Of a DNA stretch of 37,147 nucleotides, positions 8,820 through 16,528 are shown in pieces. The position numbers and the translations under genes were made by a program. Under the pieces are notes generated by a model, which worked only from the letters and a program-made list of their open reading frames with translations, was not told the DNA's origin and searched no databases. The DNA is from Pseudomonadota bacterium (lineage in GTDB: Bacteria > Bdellovibrionota_B > Oligoflexia > Oligoflexales > RGVZ01), in contig JAPLFV010000240.1 of NCBI GenBank assembly GCA_026390495.1, positions 1 through 37,147 on the forward strand, in the 5' to 3' direction. Positions within the stretch are counted from its first letter, which is position 1, and each line of letters starts with the position of its first letter.

Positions 8820-10389
8820 CTTTGCGCAGTTAGATCATGCAGATTCAGAAGACTCTGCCCCTAAGACTACCTCAGCTCCGCAAGATTCCAACAAATCTAC
8901 TAAGAAGAAGCGCTATTTAGGCGTTCAAGTGTTACGCCCCATTGTAGAAATGTCATTAGACTTGTCAGAAGCTGATGCCCATTCCATAAAGGATGCAGAA
9001 CTTCTATGGAAAGATGCCTGCTTAGGTTTGACAAAATATCTGAGAAGGAACGCAGGTTTGTGGGGAACCGGTCCGTTTATGGAAGTGCTCTGCAAGGTTG
9101 GCGAGCGTCATTTTATGCAGGTAGAGGCAATGTCTGAATCCTCTGGTGTAAAGGGGCGATTTGATTATATTGAGGTGAAGAAGCTGCCTAAGATTCAGTG
9201 GAAGATAAACTTAAAAATGATTGGAGGAAGTCTAAAATTCAAAACTACCTTCAGTGCTTTAAAGGAAAAAATTGAAATTGGTGAGCTCGATTTAGAGGAT
9301 TTTGATTTTCCATTTCAGCAGTTGCAAGACGCAGATCTTCAGCAGCTTATTGCTGCTTATCTGTCGACCCAAATGCCAATCAGGTCATTGGTTACAGGCG
9401 CAAAGTTTGAGATCGGGGCGGAGTTAGGAGGAAGAGCTCCTAAAAATTACCAGGTCACATTGCCTGAGAAGTTAATCTACTTTGATTTAAAAGCGGTGGA
9501 AGGAGCATGGCAGCCTGAGATATTTGCCGTTGCCATTCGTTCAAAAGCCTTGAACTCCCGAAGCGTCATGTGGTCGACGAATTCTATAGAAAAGAGCGTA
9601 ACTAAAGAAATTTACTTTGCAACCCAAGTCGGGGAGAAGGATGAGCTGTTAAGTCAAATCAAAGAATTAATCATGAATCGAAGTTACCTCATTCAAGAAA
9701 CAAAAACGGGTTTTGACCGATCATCATATTTAGGCATTCGCTATGGTAGGCCCTATGGCGATGGTAATTTTGCAATCAATAAAGCTCCATTAGTCGGCTT
9801 ATTCGCGGAATTTAGGCAGGGTCTGTTAAAAGGTGTTAGATTTAACTACGACAAGATCGACAAAAAGACAGTTGAATCAGAAGCGGGGAGCGATTCCCTT
9901 GAGTGGTCCAGGATTCAACTGGGCTATGCATTCGGTCGTCAATTGAATAGTCGTATCATTAATTGGATTGATCTGACGCTACGACTGGGTGTTACAAATC
10001 TAGAATATCATGCAGAAAATATTGACGAAGACGGGTTTACTACCACGGCAAATTTTTCTCAGTTTAGGGCCCCAACCTCCGGACTCGAATTGGGTATTGA
10101 ACGTCGTGGAAAATATTTTTTACTTCGAGGGTGGGCGTTTGGCAACTATTCGGCAGGAATGTTCAGTTTGGACAAAAATTTTAGCACCACGTCATTTAAG
10201 GTTGGTGCAGATTTGTATCGAGACTTGTTTAAGGTATCAAGGGCGAGTTTGGGTATCATGGGTTATGCTAGCATAGAATCAACAAGGATCGAAAACTCTG
10301 CTCCTGATGACGCCGTTAAGATCACGGATGCGCTTTTGGTTGATCTAACGACAGTTTACCTTGGTGGTGGATTGACGGTGAGTTGGTAG
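8731..10389 (+). CDS. Outer-membrane-like protein with signal peptide (552 aa)
   Basis: Hydrophobic N-terminus ending NPSAVFAQ; beta-strand-like C-terminal half ending VYLGGGLTVSW (aromatic terminal residue). Start uncertain because of the 46-bp duplication. Confidence 0.7.
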   Translation: MLFCLLSVCAILLLSFAFLFAFSLCNPSAVFAQLDHADSEDSAPKTTSAPQDSNKSTKKKRYLGVQVLRPIVEMSLDLSEADAHSIKDAELLWKDACLGLTKYLRRNAGLWGTGPFMEVLCKVGERHFMQVEAMSESSGVKGRFDYIEVKKLPKIQWKINLKMIGGSLKFKTTFSALKEKIEIGELDLEDFDFPFQQLQDADLQQLIAAYLSTQMPIRSLVTGAKFEIGAELGGRAPKNYQVTLPEKLIYFDLKAVEGAWQPEIFAVAIRSKALNSRSVMWSTNSIEKSVTKEIYFATQVGEKDELLSQIKELIMNRSYLIQETKTGFDRSSYLGIRYGRPYGDGNFAINKAPLVGLFAEFRQGLLKGVRFNYDKIDKKTVESEAGSDSLEWSRIQLGYAFGRQLNSRIINWIDLTLRLGVTNLEYHAENIDEDGFTTTANFSQFRAPTSGLELGIERRGKYFLLRGWAFGNYSAGMFSLDKNFSTTSFKVGADLYRDLFKVSRASLGIMGYASIESTRIENSAPDDAVKITDALLVDLTTVYLGGGLTVSW

Positions 10390-10700
10390 GATAAATTATA
10401 AAGTTCGTCGACACTGTCAACGTCAACAGTAGCGGGTAGGAAGTTGGTGTGGACAATGTCTCCATAAACGCACGCTAGGTTAACGTTTAATGGTTGGTAG
10501 CGAGATAATGAGCCCTGGTCAAAATATATGGACCGATGAAGTTTACATTTTGAACATCCATTCCGACTATCCATATTGATTGGTCAAAATTGAATTTTCC
10601 TGGAATTGCACAAATTGAGTGGGGAAATGTGGATACATTTGTGGGATTTACGATTCTATCGAGACCGCTGAGTATTAATTTTTTTGGCGCGCTATTCTAT
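10390..10700 (-). pseudogene. Possible degraded coding remnant
   Basis: Minus-strand frames give protein-like stretches (SGLDRIVNPTNVSTFPHSICAIPGKFNFDQSIWIVGMDVQNVNFIGPYILTRA, then in another frame YQPLNVNLACVYGDIVHTNFLPATVDVDSVDELY) with no single intact ORF. Confidence 0.3.
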
Positions 10701-10715
10701 AGATGTATTGCACAA

Positions 10716-10764
10716 GCTTGGTCCTTGTCACTTCTAATGATGAAAAGCAAACTCTAGACCAAGC
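10716..10764. repeat. Inverted repeat downstream of the 10782 gene
   Basis: GCTTGGTC (10716-10723) and GACCAAGC (10757-10764), 8-bp perfect arms; no T-tract seen. Confidence 0.45.
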
Positions 10765-10781
10765 CCGGACAGGATATAAAC

Positions 10782-11576
10782 TTAAAAAGTCTGTCTGCAT
10801 GCTGCATAGGAGTTGAAGTATCCTCCAACTTGCGCACCGTTATTGTCTAGGTCTGCAATAAACCATCGGCCTGTGTAGCGGGCACTCTCCATGCAAACTA
10901 AGTATCCGTAGGACTCGCGCAAGGATGTCAGGCAATTGTTAAATGTTGAGTAATAGTTTCCAATCAATGACGTTGTTGTATTTTGACCATAAAGGGAGAT
11001 CAAACCCTTGCCTGTGTACCGATCACTTTGAAAGCAAGCGCGACCATTCTTAGCCGTGCGAAGCGATTCTTTGCAGAATGCAATGGAATCAAAATAATTT
11101 CCAAGACATGAATTGTTGCCTCGCACGTGCTTCATGCAAGCTTTTCCTGGTCTCGATGAACTCGGTAGACACAAAATGTCGGATACTTGGCCACGCCCAG
11201 CAACAATATCACGGGCATTACGTATGGAATTTATGGCTGAGTTTGCTTCAGATGTGGACAATGATCGATTTTGAAGTTGAATCTCTCTAACTAACACATT
11301 GGCTTCATTAAGCACGGTGCGGTTGGTCGTACTCGTACTCATTCTTGCTGCGACTGCACCGGTGACTGCTGGTGCATTTGCTGGTGCTGGTTTGGTGGCA
11401 TCACCCGTTTCTTGAGACCCTGGAATTTTTCCTGAATCTTCTGCTACTGCAAGCATCATGGATTGTGTTTCTGGTAACTCTCTTTCTAGAGCACCTTCGG
11501 TTTCTGTTTGGCGAGATTTGCATCCAATATTTGAAAGTAGAGCGAGCGTTGTTAGGCCGAAGATGATGCGATTCAT
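10782..11576 (-). CDS. Putative lipoprotein with C-terminal Cys/Tyr-rich tandem repeats
   Basis: N-terminus MNRIIFGLTTLALLSNIGCKS (lipobox-like). C-terminal repeats: CFQSDRYTGKGLISLYGQ...IGNYYSTFNNCLTSLRES and CMESARYTGRWFIADLDNN...GGYFNSYAACRQTF. Confidence 0.75.
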   Translation of the reverse strand: MNRIIFGLTTLALLSNIGCKSRQTETEGALERELPETQSMMLAVAEDSGKIPGSQETGDATKPAPANAPAVTGAVAARMSTSTTNRTVLNEANVLVREIQLQNRSLSTSEANSAINSIRNARDIVAGRGQVSDILCLPSSSRPGKACMKHVRGNNSCLGNYFDSIAFCKESLRTAKNGRACFQSDRYTGKGLISLYGQNTTTSLIGNYYSTFNNCLTSLRESYGYLVCMESARYTGRWFIADLDNNGAQVGGYFNSYAACRQTF

Positions 11577-11779
11577 GGCGTCTCCTTGAGATAAAAATGG
11601 ATTGAAAAATTATTTAATATTGTATCATGCGGTTGGGTATTCTTGTACTGGGCTTCCACCCCGCATTGATTTTTTATGAGTATTTCTCAAATACGTCATA
11701 TTGGCGCCTCGCTACATCCAGATTCTCGGGTATTGCAAGTCACAAATGGCAGGAAAATTATATGCTAGCGACCATAAAT

Positions 11780-14700
11780 TCAAATATGTGCAAAAACCTG
11801 AATTCTATTGATGCCTCCATCTGGATATGTTCTGACTCGGATCACATCTGTTTTAGGTAGATTTTGAAATAGGAACTCCTGCTTGTTGCCAGCATATGGC
11901 TTGGATAGAGATTTAGGGCAGATCTCCATCCAGGTGTCATTGTTGTTCACAAAAAATGTGAAATCAAACAAGATTCTTCCAATTGAAATCGATTCGCAAA
12001 GTTTGATTTCAACTTCTTCGAAATGGCCCGGAATTCGGCTGCGCGATGATTCCAATCCATCAAACATATGCAAAGGTGGATATGGAGAAATAACTTGTGA
12101 GGCAGGACTATAGTGCTCATTGGAAGCTCTCAATATGCTGGCACCCCACAGAGATGATGCATAATTCAAGCTTTTGCCCAAGAGACCTAGTTTTTGTTTG
12201 TCGCGATTCGTAGTAGGAATGGTCAGCGGTTTTTTTGTCTTTGGAATTAGATCTTCGCAACGCTTGGATTTTGCATTATCTCTGGGCTGAAACATGGCAG
12301 CTTCATCACGTGAAAGTGTTTCGTAAAGTCCAAGTCTTGTGATTCCACCATCTGGAATACCTTCAACTCTAATCTTTTGAAACGCTTGGGTGGATGAGCC
12401 TAAATCGATCCACATTTCAGAATGTGCATCTATCGATGTCTTGGGTAAAAACTCGGTCCACTTTTGCTCATTAACGTTACATCCAAGAAGCCGAATGCCG
12501 GGAGTGTGATTGCCGTCATGAAATTTTGTCGACAAATAAATATAGCGAATCGATGAGGGGGCCTTCATCTCTAGGTGAAGCCAATCAAGGCCTTGTGGGT
12601 TATGGCGGACAGTTTCCCAGCTATCCATGATTTTACCTTGTTTTCCGAACAGAGTCGGGTCGAAACATGGCTCGAAGGGGCTGATAAGGTTTTCAGCGCG
12701 TGCAAATTTTTGATCATTGCATCCCAAAATCGAGGCATTTTGGAGTAAGTCCTTTTTTACAAGTGGACGCATCTTCGAACTTGGTACAATTTTTTCAGGA
12801 AGCATCGGTTCAAAGGCATCAAAAATCCACTCTTTGTACCCTTGATTGACAATATTTTCCTGCGAGACTGAATTTAAATTCATGCGCGCGCTATGAAGTG
12901 ATTCATACTTTGCAAAATCGATTCCTGAAAATTCTAAACCCTTGAGTAGGCTTTGGGCGATCTCAGATATTAGCAAAACGGCCTTGTTATCGGAGTTTGA
13001 TAGAATCACAAAACCTTTACCCGCATCGGGACCATGGAATGCATAAATGTAGAGTGCTCTAAAACCGTCGTTCGCACCTTGGTGAACCATGACGCGATTT
13101 TCTCCGGCATCAAGGACAAACACTCCAAGACCCATGCGCGCACCCATAAAATCAACGCTGCCTAAGTCGTTACTGGCAAGCATATGGCGCGCCGTATCGT
13201 GGCTGACAATCCTAGGGACATTGTTTGGCGGATCGAGAGAATTTTCATTATGACCTAATATTGAGTCGCCAAAAGTATTGATGCTATCGAGGTCCTGGTA
13301 GGCTGCTCCGATACTTTGTAAAAAACCAAGCATAGATTCAGCATTGGACCAACCACCTGCTGCACAGGAGGGGAAATTGAGAAAAGGATGATTCAAGGCG
13401 ATGTCTCGGGCAATAAAATTGCCAGCATTTGGACTTAGGAAAAGATGTTTGAGTCTTTTATGGTCTAGAAACTGTTTTGATAGATCCGCACTAGATTTGC
13501 CGGTGAGCTTTTCCAATAAATGTTCGAGGACAATAAATCCTCCTCCAGAATAGCGAAACTCTTTTCCTGGATTGATATTTACCTTTATTGCTTCATATCC
13601 GTATGCCTCTGGATTTGATAGTAGTTGGTCAGAAGTCGGTAGAGGTTGATCTGGGGAAAAGCCATTGACGTAGTGCATGTTAAGACCAGTGTGACTTAGT
13701 AAATCGCGAAGAGTGAGTTGATTGCACACACTAGATTCATTTGAAGGAGACGTAGACTTTGTGTTGTCGACTGACAACTTAAAAGTCGATCCACAGCGTT
13801 TTAAAACATCCACAACTTTTTCGTTGATAGAAATTTTATGGTCTCTAAAAATCTCCATGGCTAACGCCGATGCAATTGTTTTACTTAACGACGCAATCTG
13901 AAAGAGTGTCGTCTGTTGAATTGCAACTCCTGGTTTGCTCTCGCCAAAGCAAAAGGTTTGGATAGGACCCTGATTAGATCCGACGACCGCTACCTGTAAA
14001 CCCATGCAGTCATGGCGCTTAAAAATGTTTTCCAATAGGGAAGGTGTTTGATCTTTTGGCGCTATGGACAAGCGCTTTAGGGTTATCTCCCAAAGTGCAT
14101 TTTTGGCAGCCAAGAATTCTTGTTCATAGGTGTTGTTGAGTCGATTTTGTAATGCTTGAAGTAAGTCGTCTGCAGATTTACCAGCCGCAGATATAAGAAA
14201 TTTAAACCCGAATTTTTCTTTATACTCTTTTCCTAGTTTTTGCAGTTGATGCAAAACGTCGTTTCTTCCTGATTGGGCCAAAGATTGTTCTTGGCGTGCC
14301 GTGTGGTCAAGAGTGCTTTTTGTCTCGCCAATATCGCCGTGAAAACTTGCTGCTTCATTGACTTGATCCAACGTAAAATCAAAAATTAATTTTTTAGCAA
14401 GACCGATATCTTGAAATCGTCTATCTGCCATTGACTGACTAAAAAACAAACTGCCACAGGTTTCAAAATAGTGATTGAGTCGATCGACCTTAGAATCCAA
14501 TTTAAAATGGTCTGCCGCTATTTTTGTAGCTTGATCCCAAGGATTTTTTGCATCTCTAATCTCTGAAACAGTGAATGGCATCAAAAGCTCGGTTGCGAAC
14601 TCAGGAGGGTGCGGATCTGTCATCAACTTAAGCATCAGCTTAAATGCGACAGGATACCATTTTTCAGTTTGTTCATTCCATTTGATCTGAACAATTTTGG

Positions 14701-16528
14701 TGGCGTTAGATAGATCTTTGCGGATGAATCGCATCTCTTCGTGCGCAATCTTAATAAACTCCGCAAGCGAAAATCGTTGGTGACGAATCTCGTGCCAGAC
14801 TTCCCACCGAGATCGTTCCGCAGTTGCTAGGTCATCCATGACGCGAACAGGAATGCCGTCCACAATTGTCGGCAAAGCAACACAGCCATTTCCTGAAAGC
14901 CAATCTGTTAGGTATTGAAGTGATTGAAAAACATTGTACCTAATCTCATCGGGATGATGATTTGGGATAAAATCAGATTCCTTTATATCAGCTACGATGA
15001 GTTTTCTGACATAGTTTGGATCATTCTTATTGAGTCCTTCGATGTCAGGACTGTCAATAAACTTTAGAAGCTCTGATTGGTAGTCAGGTAAAAAGATCTC
15101 ACTAATTAATACTCGAAGTGATTCCTTTTGCCCTGACTGATACTGCTTCCAGGATTCAACAATGGCGAGCCCAAGGCGAACAAAATCAGGATGAGCGACC
15201 CAAAAACCTGTGAGATGTCGTTTTAACTGCGTAATAACGTCTTTGAAATACCCTCTCAAGGTGATTTGAAATGATGGGGATTTTATATCATTGTCGCGCG
15301 GTAAGAGGCCATACATCCCACCAACTTTGACGCCACCTCTAGAACCAACAACATCAGCAAGTAAGGAGTGTGAAGCCTTGATATACTTGATCACAATATT
15401 AGGATCTGCTTTGACAGGAATGCGGTAGTTGCCATCCTCCTTGAATAATCGCGCCGTGGATCCGAGGTAGTCGTGCCAACCTAAGGATGCGCCCATAAAA
15501 TAAGGATCTAACTCATCAATGATTTCGTGTGTTCTTAAAATGGCTCGGGGGTTTTCAAGGACGATCATTAATCGAATGGTGCCGATTTGATAGCTAGTAT
15601 CAAAAGCTTGAATCATTCTCTCTGCTGTATCCATTAAGATTTTGATGTAGCGAGCTTCTTCTTCGTTTTCAAGTTTTGGGACATAAAACACGAGCGCTTT
15701 TGGGTTTTTGTAGTTGACGAAAAGGTGTAATGCAAAATCATATAAATGAAGCGGAATCGGACAATTTTCGTAAAACAAAAACGAGCAGGGTAAAGCGAGT
15801 CCAGGAAAGCGCTTAATGGGATGGGAGAGAAAATCTCGGGCAAGTTTATACTTTTCTGAGCCATCTTCTGTCCCACTGGAAATATTGATGGAACCATCTA
15901 AGCAAGCCGTTAAATTCTTAGCGGCTTCCTGAAGATCAATTCGCAAAGGCGTTTTAGAATCTTCATCATCAGCTCCCCACGTGGGGTGAGTGATATTTGA
16001 CGATAAGAGTTGTTCTACTATTTTCGGCTCCCCAGCAAGCTTTCGATGATAGGCGTTCATAGCGTTGATCGACATCTTTGCAGAGTCAGGTGGGCCAAAA
16101 AGTGTGACGTGAGGCCCTTCGAGAAACTTTGGAATAGGTTTGATTTTTTTGCCGCCTGGCTTGCAGTAAAGTGCTCCCAAGGGTCCAAAAACAACCCGAC
16201 CATCAGCATCTTCTAGGCCTAAGATTGTCTGATAGGTTTTTTGATCTATAGAAATGCCGTGTTCCTTGTTGAACTGGTAAAAAGCCTTCACTCTAGTATC
16301 GATAAATGTTCGATCTTCAACTCTTTGATTCAAAACTTTCTCGAGCGGCTGCTTCACTTTTAGATAAAGATCTACCAAAAAACGGAAGGATGCAGTTGAC
16401 TCGAGTCCACCGCCTGGCCCCACGTCGACAAGTCCATTGACGCCATTTACTGGTTTCGCCTTAAGTAGCAAATGGTCGCGCAATGACTTTGGGATATAGG
16501 CTTCATAAAACAGGGGTGATGATTTCAT
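11780..16528 (-). CDS. Four-domain fusion: malate-synthase-like + OHCU decarboxylase + beta-lactamase-fold serine hydrolase + allantoicase
   Basis: aa ~30-655 malate synthase-like (GPPDSAKMSINAMNAY; VFYVPKLENEEEARYI; IRLMIVLENPRAILRTHEIIDEL; GASLGWHDYLGS; WVAHPDFV; GNGCVALPTIVDGIPVRVMDDLATAERSRWEVWHEIRH). aa ~660-825 OHCU decarboxylase (FETCGSLFFSQSMADRRF; SFHGDIGE; ARQEQSLA; YKEKFGFKFLISAAGKSADDLLQALQNRLNNTYEQEF). aa ~828-1195 serine hydrolase (SxxK in FQIASLSKT; RYSGGG; VHQG). aa ~1260-1582 allantoicase (FARAENLI; KIMDSWETVRHNPQGLDWLHLEM; IPDGGITRLGLYE; RVRTYPDGGINRIQVF). Confidence 0.9.
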   Translation of the reverse strand: MKSSPLFYEAYIPKSLRDHLLLKAKPVNGVNGLVDVGPGGGLESTASFRFLVDLYLKVKQPLEKVLNQRVEDRTFIDTRVKAFYQFNKEHGISIDQKTYQTILGLEDADGRVVFGPLGALYCKPGGKKIKPIPKFLEGPHVTLFGPPDSAKMSINAMNAYHRKLAGEPKIVEQLLSSNITHPTWGADDEDSKTPLRIDLQEAAKNLTACLDGSINISSGTEDGSEKYKLARDFLSHPIKRFPGLALPCSFLFYENCPIPLHLYDFALHLFVNYKNPKALVFYVPKLENEEEARYIKILMDTAERMIQAFDTSYQIGTIRLMIVLENPRAILRTHEIIDELDPYFMGASLGWHDYLGSTARLFKEDGNYRIPVKADPNIVIKYIKASHSLLADVVGSRGGVKVGGMYGLLPRDNDIKSPSFQITLRGYFKDVITQLKRHLTGFWVAHPDFVRLGLAIVESWKQYQSGQKESLRVLISEIFLPDYQSELLKFIDSPDIEGLNKNDPNYVRKLIVADIKESDFIPNHHPDEIRYNVFQSLQYLTDWLSGNGCVALPTIVDGIPVRVMDDLATAERSRWEVWHEIRHQRFSLAEFIKIAHEEMRFIRKDLSNATKIVQIKWNEQTEKWYPVAFKLMLKLMTDPHPPEFATELLMPFTVSEIRDAKNPWDQATKIAADHFKLDSKVDRLNHYFETCGSLFFSQSMADRRFQDIGLAKKLIFDFTLDQVNEAASFHGDIGETKSTLDHTARQEQSLAQSGRNDVLHQLQKLGKEYKEKFGFKFLISAAGKSADDLLQALQNRLNNTYEQEFLAAKNALWEITLKRLSIAPKDQTPSLLENIFKRHDCMGLQVAVVGSNQGPIQTFCFGESKPGVAIQQTTLFQIASLSKTIASALAMEIFRDHKISINEKVVDVLKRCGSTFKLSVDNTKSTSPSNESSVCNQLTLRDLLSHTGLNMHYVNGFSPDQPLPTSDQLLSNPEAYGYEAIKVNINPGKEFRYSGGGFIVLEHLLEKLTGKSSADLSKQFLDHKRLKHLFLSPNAGNFIARDIALNHPFLNFPSCAAGGWSNAESMLGFLQSIGAAYQDLDSINTFGDSILGHNENSLDPPNNVPRIVSHDTARHMLASNDLGSVDFMGARMGLGVFVLDAGENRVMVHQGANDGFRALYIYAFHGPDAGKGFVILSNSDNKAVLLISEIAQSLLKGLEFSGIDFAKYESLHSARMNLNSVSQENIVNQGYKEWIFDAFEPMLPEKIVPSSKMRPLVKKDLLQNASILGCNDQKFARAENLISPFEPCFDPTLFGKQGKIMDSWETVRHNPQGLDWLHLEMKAPSSIRYIYLSTKFHDGNHTPGIRLLGCNVNEQKWTEFLPKTSIDAHSEMWIDLGSSTQAFQKIRVEGIPDGGITRLGLYETLSRDEAAMFQPRDNAKSKRCEDLIPKTKKPLTIPTTNRDKQKLGLLGKSLNYASSLWGASILRASNEHYSPASQVISPYPPLHMFDGLESSRSRIPGHFEEVEIKLCESISIGRILFDFTFFVNNNDTWMEICPKSLSKPYAGNKQEFLFQNLPKTDVIRVRTYPDGGINRIQVFAHI

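Noticed and set aside
11627-11860. 77-aa plus-strand ORF
   Set aside because: Overlaps the 3' end of the megaenzyme in antisense; no motif.
11780-16528. Megaenzyme as a simple assembly chimera
   Set aside because: One frame stays open for 4.7 kb with plausible linkers, and three domains belong to the same pathway; accidental joining is unlikely, though read mapping should confirm.
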